A DNA stretch of 64,000 nt. It comes from Gemmatimonas aurantiaca (GTDB taxonomy: Bacteria; Gemmatimonadota; Gemmatimonadetes; Gemmatimonadales; Gemmatimonadaceae). Below the pieces are notes generated by a model. It had not been told where the DNA came from and did no database searches. It saw nothing but the letters and a program-made list of their open reading frames with translations. The stretch's first letter is position 1. Every line of letters starts with the position of its first letter. A program made the translations under genes and the position numbers. Positions 18,670 to 28,207 of this stretch are shown piece after piece. The stretch covers positions 186,001 to 250,000 of the forward strand of contig NZ_JBBCJO010000005.1 of NCBI RefSeq assembly GCF_037190085.1. Reading direction: 5' to 3'.

Positions 18670-18759
18670 TTTACAATATTCACATTTTCCCAGCCTTCTT
18701 GTAAAGAGGTTGGCAGGTCTTCTCATTCACACTTTACACACGCTTCTATCGATTGTGAA
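18670..18759. promoter_or_regulatory. Divergent promoter with two matching TTYACA-N15-TGTRAA palindromes
   Basis: Between prpR and the catabolic operon are six TGTRAA-type hexamers. Two inverted pairs have identical geometry: TTCACA-N15-TGTAAA (18679-18705) and TTTACA-N15-TGTGAA (18733-18759), centres 54 bases apart. Each is preceded by a further minus-oriented copy (TTTACA at 18670-18675, TTCACA at 18726-18731). The AT-rich character stands out against the surrounding GC-rich DNA. These are probable PrpR operators; the motif differs from the TTTGCAAA-type site known for mycobacterial and corynebacterial relatives. Confidence 0.6.
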
Positions 18760-18820
18760 ATCAGTGTATTGATCCAGCGTCAGAAAGTCCTCCTTGATTC
18801 AGCCTCATCCCGGAGCTTCC

Positions 18821-20326
18821 ATGGCGTCGGTGGACGTCCCCCGTATTCCGCTGCTGATCGACGGCGCGTTTGTCGAGTCACAGACCACCCAGTGGCGCGA
18901 CGTCGTGAATCCGGCCACGCAGGCCGTCCTGGCCCGGGTGCCGCTGGCGACGCCGGAGGAGGTCGCGGCAGCGGTGGCGGCCGCCCAGGCCGCGTTCCCG
19001 GCCTGGCGCCGGACGCCTATCGGCACCCGCGCCCGGATCTTCCTCAAGTACCAGCAGCTCATCCGGGAGCACATGCCGGCGCTGGCCGCCACTCTCACCG
19101 CGGAGCAGGGCAAGACCCTGGCCGACGCCGAAGGCGACGTGTTCCGCGGCCTCGAGGTGGTCGAACACGCGGCGGCGATCGGCAATCTCCAACTCGGGGA
19201 ACTGGCCGCGAACGTGGCGAACGGTGTCGACACCTGGACGCGATTGCAGCCACTCGGCGTATGCGTGGGAATCACGCCGTTCAACTTCCCGGCGATGATT
19301 CCGCTCTGGATGTTCCCGATGGCCATTGCCTGCGGGAACACCTTCGTGCTCAAGCCATCGGAACAGGATCCGATGGTGACGATGGAGCTGGTGCGTCTGG
19401 CGCTCGAAGCCGGCATCCCCAAAGGCGTGCTCAACGTCGTCCATGGCGCCGCCGATGTCGTGAATGCGCTCTGCGATCATCCCGACGTGAAGGCCGTGTC
19501 CTTCGTCGGCTCCACGCGTGTGGGCACGCATGTGTACCAGCGCGCGTCGCTGGCCGGCAAGCGGGTGCAGTGCATGATGGGCGCCAAGAATCATGCGGTG
19601 GTACTGCCGGATGCGAATCGCGCGGCCACGATCAATGCACTCGTGGGCTCCGCTTTCGGAGCCGCCGGTCAGCGATGCATGGCGGTCTCGGTGGCGATTC
19701 TGGTGGGTGACGCCCGCAACTGGGTGACCGACATCGTGGCTGCCGCGCGTACCTTGAAAGTGGGGCGGGGTGAAGAGAACCCCGATGTGGGACCGGTCAT
19801 CTCCTGTGCCGCGAAGGAACGCGTCCACGGTCTCATCGCCCAGGGACTGGAAGAAGGTGCCACGCTCGCACTGGATGGCCGCAATCCGTCACTGCCCGAA
19901 TCCCTCGGTCAGGGCAACTTCATCGCCCCGACGATCTTCGCCGGTGTGAAGCCCGGCATGACGATCTACGATCAGGAGATCTTCGGTCCGGTGCTCTGCC
20001 TCATGGAGGCCGAAACGCTCGATGAAGCCATTGCGCTCATCAATGCCAATCCGAACGGCAACGGCACCTCGGTGTTCACGCAGTCGGGAGCAGCGGCCCG
20101 CAAGTTCGAGGAAGACATCGATGTCGGGCAGGTTGGCATCAACGTGCCCATTCCCGTGCCCGTGCCGCTCTTCTCCTTCACCGGCTCCCGTGCGTCGAAG
20201 CTCGGTGATCTCGGTCCGTACGGGAAGCAGGTCGTGCTGTTCTACACGCAGACCAAGACCGTCACCGCCCGGTGGTTCGACGACGGCGTCTCGAGTGGTG
20301 TCAACACCACCATCAGTCTTCGCTGA
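18821..20326 (+). CDS. mmsA: Methylmalonate-semialdehyde dehydrogenase, CoA-acylating
   Basis: Aldehyde dehydrogenase (501 aa) that turns methylmalonate semialdehyde plus CoA and NAD into propionyl-CoA and CO2, the last step of valine degradation. The catalytic cysteine is C286 in AAGQRCMAVS, the MMSDH-specific context. NAD-binding and oxyanion segments are ITPFNFPAMIP and FVGSTRVG, and the C-terminal PVPLFSFTGSR is typical of the subfamily. ATG 18821 follows CGGAG with good spacing; an upstream TTG (18794) would add nine residues and is less likely. First gene of the operon divergent from prpR. Confidence 0.95.
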   Translation: MASVDVPRIPLLIDGAFVESQTTQWRDVVNPATQAVLARVPLATPEEVAAAVAAAQAAFPAWRRTPIGTRARIFLKYQQLIREHMPALAATLTAEQGKTLADAEGDVFRGLEVVEHAAAIGNLQLGELAANVANGVDTWTRLQPLGVCVGITPFNFPAMIPLWMFPMAIACGNTFVLKPSEQDPMVTMELVRLALEAGIPKGVLNVVHGAADVVNALCDHPDVKAVSFVGSTRVGTHVYQRASLAGKRVQCMMGAKNHAVVLPDANRAATINALVGSAFGAAGQRCMAVSVAILVGDARNWVTDIVAAARTLKVGRGEENPDVGPVISCAAKERVHGLIAQGLEEGATLALDGRNPSLPESLGQGNFIAPTIFAGVKPGMTIYDQEIFGPVLCLMEAETLDEAIALINANPNGNGTSVFTQSGAAARKFEEDIDVGQVGINVPIPVPVPLFSFTGSRASKLGDLGPYGKQVVLFYTQTKTVTARWFDDGVSSGVNTTISLR

Positions 20327-20347
20327 CCATCACCGGGGACGGTATCG

Positions 20348-21544
20348 ATGACCATGCTGGCCGACCACGCTCCCGGACCAACCATGAACTTCTCGCTCTC
20401 CGAAGAGCAGCAGGCGTTTCAGGAAGCGGCCCGTGAGTTCGCGAGTCGTGAACTCGCACCACACGCCGCCCGATGGGATGCCGAGGGCTTCTTCCCACGT
20501 GAGACCATCGCGAGTGCCGGCGCACTCGGGTTCTGCGGTATCTACGCCAGCACGGCGTATCATGGATTGGGACTGTCGCGTCTCGATGCCACGGTCGTGT
20601 TCGAGGAACTCGCCGCCGCCTGTCCGTCGACCACCGCGTTCATCACGATCCACAACATGGCGACGTGGATGATCACCACGTTCGCCCGGCCCGACGTGGC
20701 GGAGGCGTGGGGACCACGGCTTGCCACCGGCGAGAAACTCGCGTCCTACTGCCTGACCGAGCCCGGCGCCGGATCCGATGCCGCCTCGCTCACGACATCG
20801 GCCGTGCGCGATGGGGAACACTACGTCATTCGTGGCACCAAGGCGTTCGTATCGGGTGCCGGTGCCACGGATGCGCTCGTGGTCATGGCCCGCACCGGTG
20901 GCAGCGGGCCGGCCGGTATCTCGGCGTTTCTCGTGCCCGCCGACGGCCACGGCGTGAGCTACGGCAAGAAAGAAGAGAAGATGGGCTGGAACAGTCAGCC
21001 CACCCGCAGCATCACTTTCGAGGACGTGCGCATTCCCGTCACCCATCTCCTGGGCAACGAAGGTGATGGCTTCAGGATCGCGATGAAGGGATTGGACGGC
21101 GGACGCATCAACATCGCCACGTGTTCCATCGGCGCCGCACAGGGAGCGCTGGCGATCACGCGCCGCTACATGCACGAGCGTCGGCAGTTCGGCAAAGCGC
21201 TGGCGGACTTCCAGGCGCTGCAGTTCAAGTTCGCCGACATGGCCACGGAACTGGTGGCCGCGCGACAGATGGTGCGTCTGGCGGCGGCGCGACTCGATGC
21301 CGGCGATGTCGATGCCGGTGTGTACTGCGCGATGGCGAAGCGTCTGGCCACCGACATCGGGTTCGAAGTCTGCAATCAGGCCCTCCAGATCCACGGCGGC
21401 TACGGCTACATCCGCGAGTATCCGCTGGAACGCCTGCTGCGGGATGCCCGTGTTCATCAGATCCTCGAAGGCACCAACGAGATCATGCGCGTGATCGTCG
21501 CACGCCGCATGCTGCAGGACCACGCGACGGAGACCATTCGATGA
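20348..21544 (+). CDS. Acyl-CoA dehydrogenase, probably isobutyryl-CoA dehydrogenase
   Basis: FAD-dependent flavoprotein (398 aa) that introduces the 2,3 double bond into an acyl-CoA. Family segments are clear: YCLTEPGAGSDAAS for FAD/substrate, RRQFGKALADFQALQFKFADM, and the C-terminal ILEGTNEIMRVIVARRML. The substrate is inferred from context: between mmsA and a hydratase/HIBCH/mmsB set, the expected reaction is isobutyryl-CoA to methacrylyl-CoA. Start ATG 20348 has a GGGGAC ribosome site; MNFSL at 20384 is an alternative. The stop overlaps the next gene by four bases (ATGA). Confidence 0.9.
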   Translation: MTMLADHAPGPTMNFSLSEEQQAFQEAAREFASRELAPHAARWDAEGFFPRETIASAGALGFCGIYASTAYHGLGLSRLDATVVFEELAAACPSTTAFITIHNMATWMITTFARPDVAEAWGPRLATGEKLASYCLTEPGAGSDAASLTTSAVRDGEHYVIRGTKAFVSGAGATDALVVMARTGGSGPAGISAFLVPADGHGVSYGKKEEKMGWNSQPTRSITFEDVRIPVTHLLGNEGDGFRIAMKGLDGGRINIATCSIGAAQGALAITRRYMHERRQFGKALADFQALQFKFADMATELVAARQMVRLAAARLDAGDVDAGVYCAMAKRLATDIGFEVCNQALQIHGGYGYIREYPLERLLRDARVHQILEGTNEIMRVIVARRMLQDHATETIR

Positions 21545-22338
21545 CCAGCAGGTCCACCGCTTCGTACGCCGGGCTCGCGCTGGAGAAGCGCGGCCACACG
21601 GCCATCGTGACGCTGAACAATCCGCCGGCGCACACCTGGACACTGGAGAGCCTGTCGGCACTGGAACACCTGGTGGCCGATCTCGACGCCGATCGGGCGA
21701 TCTATGCGCTCGTGATCACGGGTTCCGGCGAGAAGTTCTTCAGCGCCGGCGCGGATCTCAAGCTCTTCGCCGATGGCGACAAGGCCATGGCGCGGGCGAT
21801 GGCGCGACGGTTCGGTGCGGCATTCGAAGCGCTGGCCGCATTCCGCGGCGTCAGTATCGCGGCCATCAACGGCTATGCGATGGGTGGAGGGCTGGAGTGC
21901 GCGCTCGCCTGCGATCTGCGCGTGGCGGAACCCCATGCCGTGCTCGCCCTGCCGGAAGCCTCGGTGGGCTTGCTGCCGTGCGCTGGCGGTACGCAGTGGT
22001 TGTCGTGGACCGTGAGCGAGTCGTGGGCCAAGCGCATGATTCTCCTCGGCGAGCGTGTCGACGCGACGACGGCCCTGCGCATCGGTCTCGTCGACGAGAT
22101 CGCCGAGCGAGGGCAGGGGCTCGAGCGCGCGCTCGTCATGGCCGATTCGGTGGCGCGACAGAGCCCCAGCGCGGTGCGGGCCTGCAAAGCGCTCATTCAT
22201 GCGGCGCGGTCAGGCACGCCCCGAACGGCCCTCGTGACCGAACGCGAAGCTTTCGTGGATCTCTTCGAGACCGAAGACCAGCGCGAAGGTGTGAACGCCT
22301 TCCTTGCCAAGCGTACGCCGGTGTGGCGCAATGGCTGA
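21541..22338 (+). CDS. Enoyl-CoA hydratase (probable methacrylyl-CoA hydratase)
   Basis: Crotonase-fold protein of 265 residues. The oxyanion-hole segments FSAGADLKLF (about 64-73) and AINGYAMGGGLECALACD (about 104-121) are intact, and the catalytic-glutamate region LPEASVGLLPCAGGTQ follows. Enoyl-CoA hydratases add water across the 2,3 double bond. Placed between the acyl-CoA dehydrogenase and 3-hydroxyisobutyryl-CoA hydrolase, it should make 3-hydroxyisobutyryl-CoA. The ATG at 21541 overlaps the previous stop. The longer in-frame extension upstream lies wholly inside the dehydrogenase gene and is not coding. Confidence 0.92.
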   Translation: MTSRSTASYAGLALEKRGHTAIVTLNNPPAHTWTLESLSALEHLVADLDADRAIYALVITGSGEKFFSAGADLKLFADGDKAMARAMARRFGAAFEALAAFRGVSIAAINGYAMGGGLECALACDLRVAEPHAVLALPEASVGLLPCAGGTQWLSWTVSESWAKRMILLGERVDATTALRIGLVDEIAERGQGLERALVMADSVARQSPSAVRACKALIHAARSGTPRTALVTEREAFVDLFETEDQREGVNAFLAKRTPVWRNG

Positions 22339-23470
22339 AGAGGCTGTGATCGCCAACGCTCCGGTCCTCTTCGAGACCATCGAAACCTCCAGCGGCCATC
22401 GATTCGGACGGGCGACGCTCAATGTGCCAGCGAGCCTCAATGCGCTCTCGCTGGCGATGGTCGATCTGCTCGATCCACAGCTCGCGGCGTGGGCCGATGA
22501 CGCGACGATCGCCGGCGTGGTGCTCGATGCCGCCGGTCCGAAAGCGTTCTGCGCGGGCGGCGATGTGGTGGGCCTGTACCGCGCGATCCGGTCCACGACC
22601 GCGGGGGAGATCCCTCCCGACGCCGCGAACTTCTTCGAACGCGAGTACCGGCTCGACTATCGCATTCACCGCTATCCGAAGCCGCTGCTCTGCTGGGGAC
22701 ATGGCATCGTGATGGGCGGTGGCATCGGGCTGCACGCCGGTGCGTCGCATCGGGTGGTGACGCCGCAGACGCGCATGGCGATGCCAGAGATCGGCATCGG
22801 GTTGTATCCGGATGTGGGAGGAAGCTGGTTGCTGTCCCGTCTTCCCCGTGGCGTCGGATTGTTTCTCGCCCTCACCGGCGCATCGCTCAATGCCAGTGAT
22901 GCGCGGTTCCTGGGCATGGCCGACATCGTGCTGCCACACGATCGTCATGACGCGGTGCTCGAATCCATTGCGGCAGCCCGCTGGACGGGTGTGCGCGGTG
23001 CGGACCATGCGCAGTTGAGTCATCTGCTGCAGGCGTTCGTCGATGACGTTCCGCTCCCTCCGTCCGCGGTGCGCACGCACTACGACCGGATCGACGCCGT
23101 CATCGGCAACGACGAACTGGTGGATATCGCTTCCCGTCTCAGCGAACTCGCCGCGGATCCCGATCCGTGGCTGGCGCAGGCCGGTACGACCTTCATCAAG
23201 GGGTCGCCGACATCGGCCGCCCTGAGCGTCGCTCTGCAGCGTCGTGCGCGTCATCTGTCACTGGCCGACGCCTTCCGCCTGGAATGGCAGGCTTCAGTGG
23301 GATGCTGTCTCCACCATGATTTTGCCGAAGGGGTGCGGGCGCTGTTGGTGGACAAGGACAAGTCGCCCCGGTGGAGTCCATCGACACTCTCCGATGTGAC
23401 GCCCGATCTCATCGCATCGCATCTCCGTCCTCACCACCGCGGCGCGAATCCGCTCGCCGATCTCCTCTGA
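22331..23470 (+). CDS. 3-Hydroxyisobutyryl-CoA hydrolase
   Basis: Crotonase-fold thioesterase (379 aa) that releases 3-hydroxyisobutyrate, the step special to valine breakdown. HIBCH features are present: FCAGGDVVGLY (about 70-80), GHGIVMGGGIGLHAG, MPEIGIGLYPDVGGSWLL, and a C-terminal domain longer than in simple hydratases (CCLHHDFAEGVRALLVDKD). ATG 22331 overlaps the hydratase gene by eight bases. The context between a hydratase and mmsB makes the assignment firm; a generic enoyl-CoA hydratase is the fallback label. Confidence 0.92.
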   Translation: MAEEAVIANAPVLFETIETSSGHRFGRATLNVPASLNALSLAMVDLLDPQLAAWADDATIAGVVLDAAGPKAFCAGGDVVGLYRAIRSTTAGEIPPDAANFFEREYRLDYRIHRYPKPLLCWGHGIVMGGGIGLHAGASHRVVTPQTRMAMPEIGIGLYPDVGGSWLLSRLPRGVGLFLALTGASLNASDARFLGMADIVLPHDRHDAVLESIAAARWTGVRGADHAQLSHLLQAFVDDVPLPPSAVRTHYDRIDAVIGNDELVDIASRLSELAADPDPWLAQAGTTFIKGSPTSAALSVALQRRARHLSLADAFRLEWQASVGCCLHHDFAEGVRALLVDKDKSPRWSPSTLSDVTPDLIASHLRPHHRGANPLADLL

Positions 23471-23487
23471 GCTTCCGGGACGATATC

Positions 23488-24408
23488 ATGACCGGCACAT
23501 CACGTATCGCCTTCCTCGGCCTGGGGCACATGGGAGGCCCCATGGTGAGCAATCTCCATCGCGCCGGATTCGATGTCCGGGCGTTCGACCTGAGTGACGT
23601 GGCCCTCGCACGGGTGCGGGAGCGCGGCGTGACGACGAGTACATCGCCACACGAAGCCGTGGCGGGCGCAGACATCGTGATCTCCATGCTGCCGGCCAGT
23701 CGCCATGTGGAGTCTCTCTATCTCGGCACTGCGGGTGTGCTGGTCGATGTCGCGCCCGGCGCATTGATCATCGACTGCAGCACGATCGCGCCGGCCATGG
23801 CACAACGCCTGGCGCAGGCGGCTGCCGCGCGTGACATCGCCATGATCGATGCCCCGGTATCCGGTGGCACGGCCGGCGCCGAGGCTGGTACACTCACCTT
23901 CATCGTGGGTGGTGAGCCCGCCGCGCTCGAACGCGCCCGCGCGGTCCTGCAGGCGATGGGGAAGAACATCTTCCACATGGGCGCGGCAGGCGCTGGGCAG
24001 GTGGCCAAGTTGTGCAACAACATGGCGCTCGGCGTGATCATGGCCGTGACCGGTGAAGCTCTCGCCCTCGGAGTCGCGCATGGGCTCGACCCCAAAGTGC
24101 TTTCGCAGATGATGGCCGTGAGCACGAGCCGCAGCTGGGCCACCGAAGTGTGCAATCCGTGGCCGGGCGTGCTGGAGAACGCCCCCGCATCGCGCGGATA
24201 CACCGGCGGATTCGGCAGCGATCTGATGCTCAAGGATCTCGGCCTCGCCGTCGAAGCCGCCATGGGAACCGGCGCCACCATCCCGCTCGGGGAGTTGGCG
24301 CGCAATCTGTACGCGATGAACCAGCACGCCGGGCGCGGACATCTCGATTTCTCGAGCGTGGTGGGATTGGTCGCCACGGTCACCTCTTCTCCGAATCCAC
24401 TCCCATGA
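23488..24408 (+). CDS. mmsB: 3-Hydroxyisobutyrate dehydrogenase
   Basis: NAD-dependent beta-hydroxyacid dehydrogenase (306 aa) that oxidises 3-hydroxyisobutyrate to methylmalonate semialdehyde, the substrate of mmsA. The Rossmann motif GLGHMGGPM is at residues 10-18, the substrate loop DAPVSGGTAGAEAGT near 120-135, and the catalytic lysine is in GQVAKLCNNM near 172-181. The C-terminal GGFGSDLMLKDLGLA matches the family. Start ATG 23488 follows 17 bases after the hydrolase stop; the stop overlaps prpC by four bases (ATGA). Confidence 0.95.
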   Translation: MTGTSRIAFLGLGHMGGPMVSNLHRAGFDVRAFDLSDVALARVRERGVTTSTSPHEAVAGADIVISMLPASRHVESLYLGTAGVLVDVAPGALIIDCSTIAPAMAQRLAQAAAARDIAMIDAPVSGGTAGAEAGTLTFIVGGEPAALERARAVLQAMGKNIFHMGAAGAGQVAKLCNNMALGVIMAVTGEALALGVAHGLDPKVLSQMMAVSTSRSWATEVCNPWPGVLENAPASRGYTGGFGSDLMLKDLGLAVEAAMGTGATIPLGELARNLYAMNQHAGRGHLDFSSVVGLVATVTSSPNPLP

Positions 24409-25568
24409 CAGCGACCGAAACACCCGCCGCGCCGACGTTCAAACCCAAGAAATCCGTCGCTCTCTCGGGCGTGGTGGCCGGCAACACCGCGCTCTGCACG
24501 GTGGGGCGCAGCGGCAACGATCTGCACTATCGCGGCTACGACATTCTCGATATCGCGGAGGTGTGCGAGTTCGAGGAGATCGCACATCTGCTCGTGCACG
24601 GCAAACTGCCGACGCCGTCGGAGCTGCGCACCTACAAGGCAAAGCTGATGGCGATGCGCGGATTGCCGGCCAGTGTGAAGGAAGCCCTCGAGAAACTGCC
24701 GGCCGGTGCGCACCCGATGGATGTCATGCGCACGGGCGTCTCCACGCTGGGGTGTGTGCTCCCCGAAAAGGACGACCACAATACGGCGGGCGCGCGTGAT
24801 ATCGCCGATCGCCTGCTGGCCTCGCTCGGTTCGATGCTGCTCTACTGGTATCACTGGAGCACCCAGGGCAAGCGCATCGATGTGGAGACGGACGACGATT
24901 CGATCGGTGGGCATTTTCTGCATTTGCTGCACGGCCGAAGTCCCTCGCCGGAGTGGGTGCGCGCCATGCACACTTCGCTCAACCTGTACGCCGAGCATGA
25001 ATTCAATGCCTCGACGTTCACGGCGCGTGTCATTGCCGGAACCGGCAGCGACATGTACTCCGCCATCTCCGGCGCCATCGGCGCGCTGCGCGGCCCCAAA
25101 CACGGGGGCGCGAACGAAGTGGCGTTCGAGATCCAGAAGCGTTACGACAATCCCGACGAGGCGGAGGCGGACATCCGGCGCCGCGTGGAAGCCAGGGAAG
25201 TGGTGATCGGTTTCGGTCATCCGGTCTACACCGTGAGCGATCCGCGCAATGTCATCATCAAGGGGGTGGCCAAGCGCCTCTCCGACAATGCCGGCAGCAC
25301 GCGCATGTACGACATCGCCGAACGTCTGGAATCGGTCATGTGGGAAGTGAAGCAGATGTTCCCCAACCTCGACTGGTTCAGCGCCGTGAGTTATCACCTC
25401 ATGGGTGTTCCGACGGCGATGTTCACACCGCTCTTCGTCGTATCGCGCACCAGCGGCTGGGCCGCGCACGTGCTGGAACAGCGGGTCGACAACAAGATCA
25501 TCAGGCCGAGCGCCAACTATATTGGACCGGAAGATCAGCCCTTCGTGCCGATCGACCAGCGCCGTTGA
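24405..25568 (+). CDS. prpC: 2-Methylcitrate synthase
   Basis: Citrate-synthase-fold enzyme (387 aa) that condenses propionyl-CoA with oxaloacetate. Active-site histidines and context: FNASTFTARVIAGT, GPKHGGANE and GFGHPVYTVSDPR, with the C-terminal Arg/Asp region near SGWAAHVLEQR. The N-terminal KSVALSGVVAGNTALCTVG is characteristic of PrpC over housekeeping citrate synthase. Neighbouring acnD, prpF and prpB confirm the methylcitrate pathway. ATG 24405 overlaps the mmsB stop, tying propionyl-CoA production and use into one message. Confidence 0.95.
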   Translation: MTATETPAAPTFKPKKSVALSGVVAGNTALCTVGRSGNDLHYRGYDILDIAEVCEFEEIAHLLVHGKLPTPSELRTYKAKLMAMRGLPASVKEALEKLPAGAHPMDVMRTGVSTLGCVLPEKDDHNTAGARDIADRLLASLGSMLLYWYHWSTQGKRIDVETDDDSIGGHFLHLLHGRSPSPEWVRAMHTSLNLYAEHEFNASTFTARVIAGTGSDMYSAISGAIGALRGPKHGGANEVAFEIQKRYDNPDEAEADIRRRVEAREVVIGFGHPVYTVSDPRNVIIKGVAKRLSDNAGSTRMYDIAERLESVMWEVKQMFPNLDWFSAVSYHLMGVPTAMFTPLFVVSRTSGWAAHVLEQRVDNKIIRPSANYIGPEDQPFVPIDQRR

Positions 25569-25579
25569 AACGAACTCCG

Positions 25580-28207
25580 ATGACCGAACGACACCGCAGG
25601 AATCTTCCCGGCACGGCACTGGACTACATCGACGCCCGTGCGGCCGTCGACGCACTGCGGCCCGGCGCCTGGAGCCGGCTGCCGTACACCGCGCGGGTGC
25701 ACGCCGAGAATCTCGTACGCCGGTGTGATCCGGAGATGCTGACGGAATGTCTGACGCAGATCGTGGAGCGACGACGGGAGCGTGATTTCCCCTGGTATCC
25801 GGCCCGCGTCGTCTGTCACGACATCCTCGGCCAGACGGCGCTGGTGGATCTGGCCGGACTTCGTGACGCCATCGCGGGCGAAGGGGGTGATCCCGCGCAG
25901 GTGAATCCGGTGGTTCCTGTGGAACTCATCGTGGACCATTCCCTTGCCGTGGAGTGCGGCGGGTTCGTACCGGATGCCTTTCAGCGCAATCGCGACATCG
26001 AAGACCGGCGCAACGAAGATCGTTTTCATTTCATCGAATGGACCAAGCGGGCGTTCCGCAACGTCAACGTGGTGCCACCCGGCAACGGCATCATGCATCA
26101 GATCAATCTGGAACGCATGTCGCCGGTGATTCAGGTGCAGGACGGGCTGGCGTTTCCCGACACCTGTGTGGGAACGGACTCGCATACCCCGCATGTCGAC
26201 GCGTTGGGCGTCATTGCCATCGGCGTGGGTGGACTGGAAGCCGAAAACGTGATGCTGGGGCGTGCGTCGTGGATGCGCCTGCCGGAAATCGTGGGCGTCG
26301 AGCTCACGGGCCGGCTGCAGTCCGGTATCACAGCCACGGATCTGGTGCTGGCGCTCACCGAATTCCTGCGCAAGGCCAAAGTGGTGGGCGCCTACCTGGA
26401 GTTCCATGGCGAAGGCGCGGCGGCGTTGACCATCGGAGATCGCGCGACGATTTCCAACATGGCGCCGGAGTATGGTGCGACGGCCGCGATGTTCGCCATC
26501 GACCAGCAGACGATCGACTATCTGACGCTCACGGGCCGGGCGGCGGAGCAGGTGCGACTGGTGGAACTCTACGCCAAGACCGCCGGACTCTGGGCCGACA
26601 TGCTGACACACGCGGAGTACGACCGTCGCCTCACGTTCGATCTCTCCACGGTCGGACGCAACATGGCCGGTCCCTCCAATCCGCACGCCCGGGTATCCAC
26701 CGCCGATCTTGCGGCCAAGGGCATCGCCGGCTCCTGGGCGATGCCGTCGACGGGGGAAGGCACGATGCCCGATGGGGCGGTGATCATCGCCGCGATCACC
26801 TCGTGCACCAATACATCGAATCCGCGCAACGTGATTGCCGCCGGCCTGCTGGCGCGCAATGCGAACCGGGCGGGGCTCCAGCGCAAGCCGTGGGTGAAGT
26901 CGTCGTTGGCGCCCGGCTCCAGAACAGTGGAGTTGTATCTGCGCGAAGCCGAACTGTTGCCGGAGCTGGAGCAGCTGGGTTTTGGTGTGGTGGCTTTCGC
27001 CTGCACCACCTGCAATGGCATGTCTGGCGCGCTCGATCCCGCCATCCAGCAGGAGATCGTCACGCGCGATCTTTATACCACGGCGGTGCTTTCCGGCAAC
27101 CGCAACTTCGACGGCCGCATCCATCCGTATGCGCGACAGGCCTTTCTGGCCTCGCCGCCGCTCGTGGTGGCCTACGCCATTGCCGGCACCATCCGTTTCG
27201 ACATCGAACGGGATGTGCTGGGCGTGGTGGACGGCCGTGAGATCCGCCTCAGGGACATCTGGCCTTCGGATGAGGAGATCGACGCCATCGTCAGGAGCGC
27301 CGTGAAACCCGGGATGTACCGGCAGGTGTACGATCCGATGTTCGTCTTCGACAACAGTGGGCCGACGTCGGTGCGTCCCCAGTACGACTGGCGTCCGCAG
27401 TCGACGTATATCCGCCGCCCGCCGTACTGGGACCGCGAGGGCGTCGGCGCGCTGGGTGCGAGCCCGCGGACACTGCGCGACATGCGCCCGTTGGCCATTC
27501 TGCCGGACAACATCACCACCGATCATCTTTCGCCGTCCAACGCCATCCTGCCGGACTCCGCAGCGGGTGAGTATCTGACGCGCATGGGATTGCCCGAAGA
27601 AGATTTCAATTCCTACGCGACACATCGTGGGGACCATCTCACGGCGATGCGCGCGACGTTCGCCAATCCCACGCTCAGGAACGAGATGGTGCGACACGAG
27701 GACGGCTCCGTGCGTGCGGGTTCGCTGGCGCGCCTCGAGCCCGACGGCACGGTGATGCGCATGTGGGAAGCCATCGAAACCTATCTCGAGCGCCGGCAGC
27801 CGCTCACCATCATCGCGGGCGCGGACTATGGCCAGGGATCGTCACGCGACTGGGCGGCGAAAGGTGTGCGTCTGGCCGGTGTCGAGGTGGTGGTGGCGGA
27901 AGGATTCGAACGCATCCACCGCACGAACCTGATCGGCATGGGCGTGCTTCCCCTGCAGTTCAATCCCGGCACCACGCGTCATACTCTCGCACTCGATGGC
28001 ACGGAGACATATGATGTGCTGGGCGAGCGGTATCCGGGTGTCGAACTGACGTTGCGCATTCGACGCACGAACGGAGAGGTCACGGACGTACCGGTGATCT
28101 GTCGTCTGGATACCGCCGAAGAAGTGTCCATCTACGAGGCCGGTGGAGTGCTGCAGCGTTTCGCGCAGGATTTCCTTGCGGAACGCCACGTCGGGGCGAC
28201 CACATGA
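25580..28207 (+). CDS. acnD: Fe-S-dependent 2-methylcitrate dehydratase
   Basis: Aconitase-family [4Fe-4S] enzyme (875 aa) that dehydrates 2-methylcitrate to methylaconitate. Cluster cysteines lie in AITSCTNTSNP and FACTTCNGMSG. The swivel domain at the C-terminus has ADYGQGSSRDWAAKG and the late arginine region LIGMGVLPLQF. Its ordering directly before prpF distinguishes AcnD from AcnA. ATG 25580 is 11 bases after prpC; the stop overlaps prpF by four bases. AcnD and PrpF together replace PrpD. Confidence 0.94.
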   Translation: MTERHRRNLPGTALDYIDARAAVDALRPGAWSRLPYTARVHAENLVRRCDPEMLTECLTQIVERRRERDFPWYPARVVCHDILGQTALVDLAGLRDAIAGEGGDPAQVNPVVPVELIVDHSLAVECGGFVPDAFQRNRDIEDRRNEDRFHFIEWTKRAFRNVNVVPPGNGIMHQINLERMSPVIQVQDGLAFPDTCVGTDSHTPHVDALGVIAIGVGGLEAENVMLGRASWMRLPEIVGVELTGRLQSGITATDLVLALTEFLRKAKVVGAYLEFHGEGAAALTIGDRATISNMAPEYGATAAMFAIDQQTIDYLTLTGRAAEQVRLVELYAKTAGLWADMLTHAEYDRRLTFDLSTVGRNMAGPSNPHARVSTADLAAKGIAGSWAMPSTGEGTMPDGAVIIAAITSCTNTSNPRNVIAAGLLARNANRAGLQRKPWVKSSLAPGSRTVELYLREAELLPELEQLGFGVVAFACTTCNGMSGALDPAIQQEIVTRDLYTTAVLSGNRNFDGRIHPYARQAFLASPPLVVAYAIAGTIRFDIERDVLGVVDGREIRLRDIWPSDEEIDAIVRSAVKPGMYRQVYDPMFVFDNSGPTSVRPQYDWRPQSTYIRRPPYWDREGVGALGASPRTLRDMRPLAILPDNITTDHLSPSNAILPDSAAGEYLTRMGLPEEDFNSYATHRGDHLTAMRATFANPTLRNEMVRHEDGSVRAGSLARLEPDGTVMRMWEAIETYLERRQPLTIIAGADYGQGSSRDWAAKGVRLAGVEVVVAEGFERIHRTNLIGMGVLPLQFNPGTTRHTLALDGTETYDVLGERYPGVELTLRIRRTNGEVTDVPVICRLDTAEEVSIYEAGGVLQRFAQDFLAERHVGATT

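Noticed and set aside
25535..27697. A 720-codon minus-strand open frame opposite acnD
   Set aside because: Antisense shadow of acnD; no ribosome site or motif, and high His/Arg content.
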